Shown here piece after piece: positions 6,207 to 15,263 of a stretch of 18,705 nucleotides of DNA. The stretch spans positions 410-19,114 of the forward strand of contig DBRC01000038.1 in the NCBI GenBank assembly GCA_002305505.1. Reading direction: 5' to 3'. Both the position numbers and the translations under genes were made by a program. This DNA is from Prevotella sp. UBA1378 (GTDB taxonomy: Bacteria > Bacteroidota > Bacteroidia > Bacteroidales > Bacteroidaceae). A model generated the notes under the pieces. It had not been told where the DNA came from, did not search any database, and worked only from the letters and a program-made list of their open reading frames with translations. The stretch's first letter is position 1, and every line of letters starts with the position of its first letter.

Positions 6207-8696
6207 TTTCAGTGTGAAACTTTGTGATAGAATAATGGATTCGGCATCTTTACCCACTTCGACGAGATAGTCGCAGGGGTCTTTCTTCCAGTCGCCGCGT
6301 GTCACATCGTAATACGAAAACGCACTGTCGCCGAGCGTGAACTCCAACTGGCGCGCCTCCCCTTTCCTAAGAAACACCTTCCTGAAAGCTTTCAACTCAC
6401 GCAGCGGGCGACGGACCGATGGATTTACCGGCCTTACATAAACCTGGACTACCTCGGAGCCATCGCAGGAACCCTCGTTCTTCACGGTCAGCCGGCAAAC
6501 CACATGGTTACCCTGATTGTGCAGGCTCAGGCCGGAATACCCGAACCGGGTATAGCTCAGGCCATAGCCAAAGGGGAACTGTACATCCTGCGGATGATCA
6601 ACAAAATATCTGTAGCCCACGTTCAGACTGTCGGTATAGAGCACGTTCATGTTGCCCTGAGCGGCTAATTTACGGCATGGGTAGTCGTCGAGCCGCTTAG
6701 CCCAAGTGAAGGGCAGACGGCCCGACGGGCTGACCTCGCCGAATAGTACACTGGCTATAGCATTGCCCCCTTCCATGCCGGGATACCAAGCCTCGAGCAA
6801 CGACTGCGACTGGTCGATGATGCCCCCGAGCTCCAAGGGAGAGCCGTTGATGAGCACCACGTTCATGTTCTTATTGAACTTGGCCAGCGTGTTGATGAGC
6901 GTTTCCTGGGCCTTGGGGAAAGTCAGGGTGGCCCTGTCACGCCCCTCAGTGTCAATGCCGTGGTCTATACCGCCAACAAAGACAATGGCATCGGCCTCTC
7001 TGGCAGCACGCTTGATTCTGGCCATCTGCCTGGCGGCTACACCGCTCCGGGGAGTCTCGATTTCCACTCGCATGGCGGCATCGCCTGTCCCACGTGTATA
7101 GATAAGGCACAGATGATAAGGCTGCCCTTTCTTCATGTCGAGGCTTGCCGTTTCCACCCCATTGTTCCGGTTCTTATCAACTATGGCGATAGGGGCACCG
7201 GCCCATTCGTTGTTGTAGGCCAAGGCCGAACCGCCTCCCACGATGAACTTCAGTGTGTGCTTGCCGTCGGCTTCAGGATAAATCCATGTGTCGAAACGGG
7301 CCTCCCTGAATTCTTCTACCCGGATAGACGGGTCGGGCGATTTCATCTCCCACATATAATCAATGTTCTCTACAACCTTGCTTACAACAGGGTTCGCGTC
7401 GCCTTTCTTATAATAGCGTACATTAACCCCATTTGCCTTATCGTCGGCCTTGAGCATGGAGGGCGGTATTAAGGCGAAGCCCCCAAAGTCGTCAGAAGGC
7501 ATATAAGTAACCTTTTCCGCCCCGGCCATCTTGCGGATACCCTCCAGCGGTGTAACCTCATAGGGAGGCTGAACCCACGAACTGCCCCCCATTGCCAAAA
7601 CACACAAAGGCTTGTTCGCATTAGGGCCGGTAACGAGAATGTTCTTGATACGGTTCCTGTCCAGCGGGAGGGCATTGTCCTTGTTCTTGAGCAGCACCAT
7701 GCCCTCCTGGGCCACTTCCCTGGCCGTGCGCTGATGGCCGGGGGTGTTCAGGGCGGCCCCTTCACGCAGCTTGCCCTGATTAAGGAGCCCCAAAGCCTGG
7801 TAAACCCGTAACACCCGGCGCACCTTGTCATCTACTTCGCTCTCTGCAACGCGCCCTTGCCTTACAGCCTCGAGCAACGGCTGGCCGAACCCGCAATTCT
7901 CACCGCCGGGCATAGACACATCGAGCCCGGCAAAAGCAGCCTTCTCCGTGGAGCGGGTCCCCAGCCAGTCGGTCATGACAAATCCCTGGAAGCCCCATCG
8001 GTTCTTCAATATGTCGGTCAGGAGCTTGCGGTCATCACTTACGTAATTATAATTCACCCCGTTTGCTGCGGTCATTACCGTAAGTACGCCGCTATCTACA
8101 GCCTCCTTGAAGGCAGGGAGGTAGATTTCGTGTAACGTACGGTCATCAACCACCGAAAAATAGAAGTTGCGGTTATCCTCCCTGTTGTTACACACAAAGT
8201 GCTTGATACAGGCAGCAACACCAGCCTGCTGAATACCCGTGACATGAGCCGCGGCAATCTTGCCGTTCAGGTACGGATCCTCCGTATAATACTCGAAGAA
8301 GCGCCCGCCTAACGGGTCTCTCAGAATATTGCAACCCGGGCCGAGAAGTATGCCTTTGCCCAGGGCGCGGGTCTCCTCGCCCATCACCGCACCTGCCCGC
8401 CTTACAATATCCGGATTCCATGTCGCACCGAAGAGTGTACCACAGGGAAATGCCGTCGTACCCGTCTTGGCATTGGGGCCACGGGGGCCGTCCGTGCATC
8501 CAGTCCCGGGTATCGACAGCCGGGGAATGCCCCGGAAGCCCATTCCCGTACCGTAACAGAAGGACACCTTCTCTTCCAGGGTCATGAGTTTCAGGATGTC
8601 GTTAATCCGCTGTTCATCTTCAACAGATGCCGCGCGCATGCCGGGGAAGAGGGAAAACAGTAATAGGGGTATGAAAATATAGCTTATCTTTTTCAT
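6204..8696 (-). CDS. GH3 glycosidase with PA14-like insertion (beta-glucosidase type)
   Basis: Retaining exo-glycosidase of 830 aa. A signal peptide covers about residues 1-23. The GH3 barrel spans about 30-300, with DGPRG (69-73), a GRFFEYYTEDP segment (131-141), the KHF motif (165-167) and the nucleophile D243 in VMTDW. The C-terminal domain begins near EGMVLLKN (331-338). It is interrupted at about 425-550 by a PA14-like module (YYKKGD through a FDTWIYPEADGKHTLKF stretch), as in the PA14-bearing GH3 group exemplified by Kluyveromyces marxianus BglI. It then resumes with the acid/base E584 in IDTEGRDR. A Fn3-like domain lies at about 745-820. In characterised relatives the PA14 module caps the active site and restricts chain length. 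This enzyme may therefore prefer di- or short oligosaccharides, while the neighbouring BglX-like GH3 takes others (inference). It follows the second SusD by 49 nt and overlaps the next gene by one base. Confidence 0.95.
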   Translation of the reverse strand: MKKISYIFIPLLLFSLFPGMRAASVEDEQRINDILKLMTLEEKVSFCYGTGMGFRGIPRLSIPGTGCTDGPRGPNAKTGTTAFPCGTLFGATWNPDIVRRAGAVMGEETRALGKGILLGPGCNILRDPLGGRFFEYYTEDPYLNGKIAAAHVTGIQQAGVAACIKHFVCNNREDNRNFYFSVVDDRTLHEIYLPAFKEAVDSGVLTVMTAANGVNYNYVSDDRKLLTDILKNRWGFQGFVMTDWLGTRSTEKAAFAGLDVSMPGGENCGFGQPLLEAVRQGRVAESEVDDKVRRVLRVYQALGLLNQGKLREGAALNTPGHQRTAREVAQEGMVLLKNKDNALPLDRNRIKNILVTGPNANKPLCVLAMGGSSWVQPPYEVTPLEGIRKMAGAEKVTYMPSDDFGGFALIPPSMLKADDKANGVNVRYYKKGDANPVVSKVVENIDYMWEMKSPDPSIRVEEFREARFDTWIYPEADGKHTLKFIVGGGSALAYNNEWAGAPIAIVDKNRNNGVETASLDMKKGQPYHLCLIYTRGTGDAAMRVEIETPRSGVAARQMARIKRAAREADAIVFVGGIDHGIDTEGRDRATLTFPKAQETLINTLAKFNKNMNVVLINGSPLELGGIIDQSQSLLEAWYPGMEGGNAIASVLFGEVSPSGRLPFTWAKRLDDYPCRKLAAQGNMNVLYTDSLNVGYRYFVDHPQDVQFPFGYGLSYTRFGYSGLSLHNQGNHVVCRLTVKNEGSCDGSEVVQVYVRPVNPSVRRPLRELKAFRKVFLRKGEARQLEFTLGDSAFSYYDVTRGDWKKDPCDYLVEVGKDAESIILSQSFTLK

Positions 8697-8745
8697 CTTT
8701 TTTATGTTATTTTTCTTTATTGGTAGATAATGACTGATACATGGG

Positions 8746-10506
8746 TTACCATCCCGGGTTCTGGAAATCGATGCCTGTCCTCGACTTCAGGCGGTTGGCT
8801 TCCCCGCCCGGGATAGGCAGCCGGAGATACTTATCCGTATTGGCTTTCCGGTTGTCGTCGATCAGGATTCGCTTATAAGTGACGCGCCCCAGCCGGCCGG
8901 GAATGACCTCAATGCCCGTGAGCACCTTGTCGTCGTTCAGGGTTTTCCATCGTCTCACGTCGTAGAACCTCTGCTCCTCGAAAGCAAACTCCACCCGCCT
9001 TTCGTTTCTCACTCTCTCCCGGAACTCGTCGACACTGATCCCCATCCCGATAGGCGGCATATCCACTCTGCTGCGAACCTCGTTGATGGCATCCAAAGCT
9101 TCCTGCGGGGTTGTGCCTTCAGAGGCCTCATTCAGTGCTTCGGCATGGTTAAGATACAACTCCGCAAGACGGAATATTTTATAATACCCGTCATAGTTGG
9201 CTGTCCGGTCCGAACGGTTGCTGTTGAACTTCCGGAGGTAGTAACCCGTCCTGGTGTTCCTGATGCTCGTAGCCGAAGGAGCACAGGCACCCGTGGGGCG
9301 TGTGTCCACCTTGATTTTCCCGTCGAGCGTAAACAAGGAGTTGTGGTGATATATAGTGGCCTCCAGGCGCGGATCCCGATTGTCGTAGGGCCTTTGTTCA
9401 TTATAGTCTTTAGCCTCTGGGTTGAGGATAGGCTGCAGGTGCTGCTCATCAGAATAGCCCAGGATGGGGCGCACGCCCGACTTCGTTTCATAACAGTCTA
9501 CCAGTTCCTGGCTGGGACAGGCTCCGGCCTTTATCTGCCCGGAAATGATTGGAAGACCGCTGTACAGCCAGATGGCCAGTTGGTTGCGCGCTTCCATGAT
9601 CGTCTCGGTATCCGTGATTCCCCCGACATCAGAACGGGTGGTGAAATAAAGGTCATAGGCATTAAGCGCCTCCTGCCCCTCGGGTTTGGTCTTGAACAGG
9701 GCATACCCGTGTGCCTTGGCAAGACTGAGCGCCCTTCCTGTAACCTCGGCGGCCATAGCCCAGGTGAATGTGCCGTCGTTGTTCAAGGGGCTTGCCGCAT
9801 AGAGCGCAGCCTCCGACATGATGGCACAAGCCATGCCCTTGCTGAAACGCGAGCGCTCGTTGTCGGTCGTACCGGAAAACCACGTCAGCTTGATATTCGT
9901 ATCGGGTACATCGAGCACTTTCTCGCAGTCGGATATAATCTGGCGCGCGCAGTCGGAAAAAGAGGCACGCCTGAGCCCGGCATAGTCGAAATCGATACCC
10001 GTATTGTCCAGCAGCAGTGGCACCCCTCCAAAGTTCTTGATCAGGTTCAGGTAATAGTAAGCCCGGAGTCCGTAGGCCTGTGCCCTGAAACTTTCGCGCT
10101 CCATTTCGTCATAGGTGACGGCATCGTCAATATTGGCCAGGAATTTATTGCACTTGCGTATGCCCTCATAGCAGGTGCCCCACCATTCGGGGCTGCTCAC
10201 GGGATTGCTGAAAGCAGTGGCCTGCCCGTTTCCCCACTGGAAGGCAATGCCATTCTGAAGGTTCAGCACATCGAATGCCTCGTCGCAGAATGCCGCCATC
10301 AGCGTATTGTTTTGCAGCACATCGCCCCGCCCGGTAAGGTTGGCATAACAATAATTCAGATAGCCCGCCACCTTCTTCGGGTTGCTGAAAACGTCTTTGT
10401 CGGTAATTCGCCCATCATCAATTTCATCTATTGCCGTGCAGCCGGACAGACCAGCCAATGTAAGCATCAGAAGCATGAAAGATGATATGATATGTTGTCT
10501 TTTCAT
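8746..10506 (-). CDS. SusD/RagB-family glycan-binding lipoprotein (second pair)
   Basis: Outer-membrane, surface-exposed lipoprotein of 586 aa that caps its SusC partner and helps capture glycan. The signal peptide ends in the lipobox LSGC with lipidated Cys at residue 23, followed by an acidic stretch (IDEIDDG) compatible with surface export in Bacteroidetes. The N-terminal SusD-like half (about 25-280) contains the helical TPR-type segments. The C-terminal SusD/RagB half carries TGYYLRKF (about 417-424), the family signature around FAFEEQRFYDVRRW (about 505-519), and the terminal NPGW. It lies 13 nt after the atypical SusC and 49 nt before the first GH3. It is clearly homologous to the SusD of the first pair but well diverged, so the two pairs probably do not bind identical ligands. 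Binding specificity cannot be predicted. Confidence 0.95.
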   Translation of the reverse strand: MKRQHIISSFMLLMLTLAGLSGCTAIDEIDDGRITDKDVFSNPKKVAGYLNYCYANLTGRGDVLQNNTLMAAFCDEAFDVLNLQNGIAFQWGNGQATAFSNPVSSPEWWGTCYEGIRKCNKFLANIDDAVTYDEMERESFRAQAYGLRAYYYLNLIKNFGGVPLLLDNTGIDFDYAGLRRASFSDCARQIISDCEKVLDVPDTNIKLTWFSGTTDNERSRFSKGMACAIMSEAALYAASPLNNDGTFTWAMAAEVTGRALSLAKAHGYALFKTKPEGQEALNAYDLYFTTRSDVGGITDTETIMEARNQLAIWLYSGLPIISGQIKAGACPSQELVDCYETKSGVRPILGYSDEQHLQPILNPEAKDYNEQRPYDNRDPRLEATIYHHNSLFTLDGKIKVDTRPTGACAPSATSIRNTRTGYYLRKFNSNRSDRTANYDGYYKIFRLAELYLNHAEALNEASEGTTPQEALDAINEVRSRVDMPPIGMGISVDEFRERVRNERRVEFAFEEQRFYDVRRWKTLNDDKVLTGIEVIPGRLGRVTYKRILIDDNRKANTDKYLRLPIPGGEANRLKSRTGIDFQNPGW

Positions 10507-10519
10507 CGTTATACCATTA

Positions 10520-13444
10520 TTAGAGATTGATATTCATTCCGAAATTATAAATCTTGTAAATAGGAAAGTTACGCACATCCCACTGTTCGGCATCTATTCC
10601 CTTGAACTTCAGGCCGGTCAGCGTCAGCAGATTCTCTCCGCTGAAAAATAACCTCACCTTGGTGAGATGCAGTTTTCTGACAATCTTCCCGGGCAGAGAG
10701 TAACCCACCGTCAAGTTCTTCAACCTCACGAAATCGTTCTTCGACACAAAGAAATCGTTTGCTTCAAGACTTGTAGAGCCTCCCGTAGACAGTGCCGGGT
10801 ACAGAATCTCCCCGCCATTGGCATAGCGCTCTGCTGTCCACGCATGCTGGTGGATGGGCGAATAGACCCCTTGTGCCCAATCTTCATGAATGCCTACACC
10901 ATTATATACCGCCGCTTTCCCGGCATATCCCTGCCAAAATATGCTGAAATCAAAATTCTTGTAGGTCAGATCCACGTTCAGGCTGTAGTCATAGTTAGGA
11001 ACCGACTTAGTACCAGCCAATGGGGCCATGTCCTTTTGGTTGATAACACCATCGTTGTTGAGATCCTTATACCTCAAATCTCCCAGGCGGGGAGCCTTCA
11101 TGCCCTCGTAGGTCAGCTTGTTGCCGTCCAGCTCTTCCTGTGTGTTGAAGAAGCCGTTCCCATTGGAATAATCCACGAGGTAGCCAAACTGTACTCCCAT
11201 GGTATAGCCCGTATGGCGGTAAGGATAAGCGTAACCACTCGGGGCAAGGTCCATCTCGCCAATGCTAACCACTTTACTTGTATTGTAACCAAAGATTCCT
11301 GTGATGCCGATATTCAGTCCGCATGCCAGTTTCTTTTCGTATTCCAACGTAAGATCCAAGCCATGGCTCTCGATCTTACCCAGGTTCTCATAGGGAAGAT
11401 TAGAAGAGTTGATACCGGTAATGGCAGGTTTGGAATAATCTTTGCCGATGACGTCGCGTTGAGTAGTCCTCCAATAATCGACACTACCTTTCAGCTTATT
11501 GAACAGGCAGAAATCCACACCGTAATTCTGCTGGTAGGAAGTCTCCCACGTGATATGTGGATTCCCCACCAGGTATTCCTTGATTAGCGCAGCCGTGTAC
11601 AGACTGTTGATGTAACCTGACCCGTTCTGCTGGCGGATATCCGAACTGTAGAGCAGGCGCCCGATGGAAGACACGTTATCATATTTAAGCGCACCATACG
11701 AAGCACGCAGCTTTAGTTGGCTCAGCCACCGGACATCCCGCATAAAAGGCTCGTTGCTGATGTTCCATGCCATCGACACCGCCGTTGACAGATGATACTG
11801 GTTGCCCTTGCTGAACGCCTCTGTCCCGGCATCAGTCAGCACCCCCTCTACAAAATAGCGGTTGTCCCATCCCAGATGTACTTGCCCGGCATACTGTATC
11901 CTGCGATAGGGCAGCACGTTCTTTGCATCAAATGATGCCGAGATGCGGTCTTCGGCCAGATAATTGACGATGGCATTCAGATGAAGCTTTCCGAAGAACG
12001 TTCTCCCGTACAAGAAGGATCCTTGGAAATTCATGAGATAAACGGTATTGGAGTGCTTACCCAACGACAAAGGAGAATCGACATTTGTCCCGAAAGTGGC
12101 GAGATTCCCATCCTTGTCGTAAACGTACCTTGTATAATCGGCAGAACCGTCTATCGTGCCGACATAGTAAGAATGGAAACCAACCCTTGCATTGGCCGAC
12201 AGGCCTTGGGTAAGAAAGCCCATATCCAAGTCCATGCTGAAATTGGCGTCCACATCCGTGCCTGTGCTCTTGGTGTAGCCACTGCGGTTAATCTTTCCGT
12301 AGACAGGACTGGGGAAATTCTCGGTTGTCAGAATCTTGCCGTCCTCCGTCAGTGGGCCCGGGACTGTGGCCGGTGTATGGAAGATGCCTTCCAGGATAGA
12401 GGATGTACCCGTACGGCTGCCATTGGTCCTGTACAGACGAACGTTTGTGTTCAATCCGGCAGACAGATACCTGAACAGGTTTACCTTCACGTTGGACACC
12501 ACTGTAAAGCGATTGTAGAAAGGACTCGGGTCATATTTTTCATTTCTTTCAGCTTTATAGATGCCGTCCTGATGGGCATAACCGGCATTGAGATAGAACC
12601 GGATGCGCTCAGAACCGCCACTGCCACTCACATTGTAAATCTGCGTAGTCGTATGCTTCTTGTAGTACATATCTTTCCAATTGTTGTTTACACCTCCTTG
12701 CCTGAAATGCTCCAGCTGCTCTGATGTATACAGGGGCGGGAGCCCGTCATTGGTCAAAGCCTCATTGCGCAGCAGGGCATAACTGTAGGAATCCATCGGT
12801 TCATACTTACTGGTATATCCATTGATGCCGAAGTTCATATTGACATGCACTTCTGTCTTACCCGCCTTACCCTGCTTGGTGGTAATGAGCAGCACGCCCT
12901 GTGCACCCAGCGGGCCATAAAGGGCCTTGGCGGCAGCATCCTTGAGCAGGGTGACCGATTCTACGGTGTTCGGGTCCAATGTATTCAGCGACAGCCCCGG
13001 TGACGGGACTCCGTCGAGCACACAAAGAATGGCACTGCCATTGCTGGTGGATACCCCCCTGATATAACGGGCAGTACCATCGGAACCCGGCTCCGAGGAC
13101 CCTTGCATGGACAGCATGCCCGAAAGCCGGCCAATCAATGTTTGATCCATACCCACCGATGGTGTCCTCGCTATTGTAGAGGCATACACCGTAGAGCTTG
13201 CCCCCGTATAGCCTGAAGCCGGTATCATCTGCCCAAGGCCGTTGTCTACCAATGTTTCCCCGGCCACCTTATCCGAGCCCTTGCCGTCTTTGGCCTCCCC
13301 ATTGTCCTTTCCAGCCGGGAAGTGCGTATCCGCCTGGTTGCCGCAGGAGGGGTGGCCTAAGGCATGGGCCGAAGTATTTGTAGAGAAAGTTGACAGCCCT
13401 GATAACAAGGCATACACAAAAAGTTTCTTTCCAATATTTTCCAT
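10520..13444 (-). CDS. SusC/RagA-family TonB-dependent transporter, short form lacking the N-terminal extension (second pair)
   Basis: Outer-membrane beta-barrel importer of 974 aa. A signal peptide covers about residues 1-28 (cleavage near SAHA). Unlike the SusC of the first pair, it has no carboxypeptidase-regulatory-like domain. Residues about 29-70 are instead a polar Gly/Lys/Asp-rich linker. No VVVxGYG-type TonB box is visible; the best remnant is around LVDNGLG (65-71). The plug spans about 75-190 (IRGVST, LCVLDGVPSPG, ESVTLLKDAAAKALYG, GVLLITTKQG). The barrel fills the rest and ends in an aromatic-rich strand (YKIYNFGMNINL). A perfect DxNxDGxIxxxD calcium-type loop (DLNNDGVINQKD) lies near residue 795. 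The start follows the upstream SusD stop by 19 nt and no other Met sits before the signal core. Short SusC proteins occur as second members of tandem SusCD loci. Transport function is likely, but how TonB engages it is open. Confidence 0.92.
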   Translation of the reverse strand: MENIGKKLFVYALLSGLSTFSTNTSAHALGHPSCGNQADTHFPAGKDNGEAKDGKGSDKVAGETLVDNGLGQMIPASGYTGASSTVYASTIARTPSVGMDQTLIGRLSGMLSMQGSSEPGSDGTARYIRGVSTSNGSAILCVLDGVPSPGLSLNTLDPNTVESVTLLKDAAAKALYGPLGAQGVLLITTKQGKAGKTEVHVNMNFGINGYTSKYEPMDSYSYALLRNEALTNDGLPPLYTSEQLEHFRQGGVNNNWKDMYYKKHTTTQIYNVSGSGGSERIRFYLNAGYAHQDGIYKAERNEKYDPSPFYNRFTVVSNVKVNLFRYLSAGLNTNVRLYRTNGSRTGTSSILEGIFHTPATVPGPLTEDGKILTTENFPSPVYGKINRSGYTKSTGTDVDANFSMDLDMGFLTQGLSANARVGFHSYYVGTIDGSADYTRYVYDKDGNLATFGTNVDSPLSLGKHSNTVYLMNFQGSFLYGRTFFGKLHLNAIVNYLAEDRISASFDAKNVLPYRRIQYAGQVHLGWDNRYFVEGVLTDAGTEAFSKGNQYHLSTAVSMAWNISNEPFMRDVRWLSQLKLRASYGALKYDNVSSIGRLLYSSDIRQQNGSGYINSLYTAALIKEYLVGNPHITWETSYQQNYGVDFCLFNKLKGSVDYWRTTQRDVIGKDYSKPAITGINSSNLPYENLGKIESHGLDLTLEYEKKLACGLNIGITGIFGYNTSKVVSIGEMDLAPSGYAYPYRHTGYTMGVQFGYLVDYSNGNGFFNTQEELDGNKLTYEGMKAPRLGDLRYKDLNNDGVINQKDMAPLAGTKSVPNYDYSLNVDLTYKNFDFSIFWQGYAGKAAVYNGVGIHEDWAQGVYSPIHQHAWTAERYANGGEILYPALSTGGSTSLEANDFFVSKNDFVRLKNLTVGYSLPGKIVRKLHLTKVRLFFSGENLLTLTGLKFKGIDAEQWDVRNFPIYKIYNFGMNINL

Positions 13445-13463
13445 TCCTCTTAAATCTTAAATT

Positions 13464-15248
13464 TTACCATCCGGGGTTTTGCCAGTTCTCGCCAGAAAGC
13501 GATTCCATACGTGCTGCCTCTTTTCCTGGGATAGGCCAGAAATGCCACTTGGACTGATAGGAGTATTTGCTGGGTACAGACCCGTCGCTGTTGAGAATAA
13601 ATCTTTCGTAAGACAGGTTCACGCCTTGCTTCGTAATCCGCATGCCTGTGGCAAACTTTTCGTTTTCCATATTGTCCGCCTGCGCCGTCCAGCGGCGGGT
13701 ATCGAAATAGCGGTTTTCCTCAAAAGCAAGCTCTACCTGCCGCTCATGGCGTACAATCAGCCGGGCTTCGTCCTTGGTTGCTGCCTTGACATCTACCGAG
13801 GGATCGAAGCCGGCACGGTGCCTAATCGCATTCACAAGCTCCATAGCCTCCTCGATTTTACCCACCTCGACAGCCGCTTCCGCCAGATTCAACATAACGG
13901 CACCCAGGCGGTAGAATTTCCATTTACCGTCGTCGTCGCCTTTGTAATTGGCGAATTTTCTCAGATAGTAACCCGTGCGTGTATAACGGGTACCTTGGTC
14001 CTTGATGCTACAGTTACCGCCTACCCAAGTCTCCACCTCGTGCACGGTGGCACCCTTCTGCACCGTACTGCCGTTGAAAATGACAGTTGCCATCAACCGG
14101 GGATCGCGCCCTTCATAAGGGTTGTTGGGGTCGTAGCCGGAATTGGCGGTGAAGTTGGGCTTCAGGTGTGTCTCGTCGGCATAAGGATTGGCCAGGTCCA
14201 GCACCGGTTTACCCGTAGCGAGCATGTCGTAGGCATCTACCAACTCCTGTGTGGGCACAGTGCCGGCCAAATAGTTGCCCTGGGCAGGGGTTCCGGCAAT
14301 CCACCATCTGTACTGCATACCGAAGTCAGACTGCCAGATGGTCTCCTTGTCTATAGGATTACTGCCCCAATAGTTGTTTTGGGCAAAATATTCCCCATAG
14401 GCCGAATTATAGTTCTTGGTAAGCATCTTCGTATACAGTTCATAGCCGTTGGCACACAGTTGGTTGTAAGCGTCACGGTTAGTGTCGTAAGCCCACTGCC
14501 ACAGATTCTGACCTCCATTGTAGAGTTCACTTGCCGCGAACAGCGAGGCCTCGGACTTGATAGCCAAGGCGATAGCCTTTGTCATGCGATACTTCTGCTT
14601 GACATCCGACAAGCGCCACGGCAGATTTGACTTCAATCCCTCGTCGCAATCCTCACAGATGAAGCGGAGCACATCTACTGATGGCGAACGCTTCAGGTTG
14701 CCGTACACGTAGTCATTGTCCATAGGCTCGGTAACGATGGGCAACGGGCCATAGAACTTGAGCAGCTGTAAATAGAAGAAGGCGCGCAGCACATGGGCCT
14801 CTCCTTTCCAGATACTGCGGTCCTCTTCATGCGACAATACTGCCGTGGGGATATATTTCAGAAAGGTGTTCAGAATACGAATCTGCTGCCAGTTTCTTTG
14901 CCAGAACAGACAGTCGAACGTGCTGGTATTGAACTTATCCATTGGAAAATCGGTAGCGCTTGCCTGTCCCTTGTAGGCCAGTATGGGCCCATACTCGTCG
15001 TCGTTTCCCCATCCTTCATCACTCAATGCGCAGGGATAATTCTGGAACCAGAAATAGTTGGCCGATTTCTGGGGCAAGTTATTGAAGCAACTGCTGAAAT
15101 AACCTGCACACAGCTCTGCATCCTGGAAGACCTCTTCCATTGACGTCCGTCCGTCAGGTGTCGCATCCAAAACACTGCTGCATGAAACAAGCGCCCCAAG
15201 GCTCAACAACATACCCATGCCACCTAATATTATGTTAGATATATTCAT
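13464..15248 (-). CDS. SusD/RagB-family glycan-binding lipoprotein (first pair)
   Basis: Surface lipoprotein of 594 aa that pairs with the full-length SusC encoded just upstream. The signal peptide ends in the lipobox LVSC with lipidated Cys at residue 23. An N-terminal SusD-like domain (about 25-290) precedes the SusD/RagB domain, which shows TRTGYYLRKF (about 420-429), the signature LAFEENRYFDTRRW (about 505-519) and a terminal NPGW. An aromatic-rich region (many Trp and Tyr between about 265 and 330) could include glycan-stacking residues, but this is inference. It starts 15 nt after the SusC stop and ends 19 nt before the second SusC, so the four transport genes are evidently co-transcribed. 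It is similar in length and domain order to the second SusD. Confidence 0.96.
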   Translation of the reverse strand: MNISNIILGGMGMLLSLGALVSCSSVLDATPDGRTSMEEVFQDAELCAGYFSSCFNNLPQKSANYFWFQNYPCALSDEGWGNDDEYGPILAYKGQASATDFPMDKFNTSTFDCLFWQRNWQQIRILNTFLKYIPTAVLSHEEDRSIWKGEAHVLRAFFYLQLLKFYGPLPIVTEPMDNDYVYGNLKRSPSVDVLRFICEDCDEGLKSNLPWRLSDVKQKYRMTKAIALAIKSEASLFAASELYNGGQNLWQWAYDTNRDAYNQLCANGYELYTKMLTKNYNSAYGEYFAQNNYWGSNPIDKETIWQSDFGMQYRWWIAGTPAQGNYLAGTVPTQELVDAYDMLATGKPVLDLANPYADETHLKPNFTANSGYDPNNPYEGRDPRLMATVIFNGSTVQKGATVHEVETWVGGNCSIKDQGTRYTRTGYYLRKFANYKGDDDGKWKFYRLGAVMLNLAEAAVEVGKIEEAMELVNAIRHRAGFDPSVDVKAATKDEARLIVRHERQVELAFEENRYFDTRRWTAQADNMENEKFATGMRITKQGVNLSYERFILNSDGSVPSKYSYQSKWHFWPIPGKEAARMESLSGENWQNPGW

Positions 15249-15263
15249 TGTTGTGTTTTTTTA

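Noticed and set aside
9145..10485. 446-codon open frame on the plus strand
   Set aside because: Lies wholly antisense to the second SusD gene, shows no signal peptide or family motif, and long antisense frames are expected in GC-rich coding DNA.
10667..11587. 306-codon open frame on the plus strand
   Set aside because: Antisense to the second SusC gene, with no protein-family features.
13479..14630. 383-codon open frame on the plus strand
   Set aside because: Antisense to the first SusD gene; no recognisable domain, and composition is that of a shadow frame.
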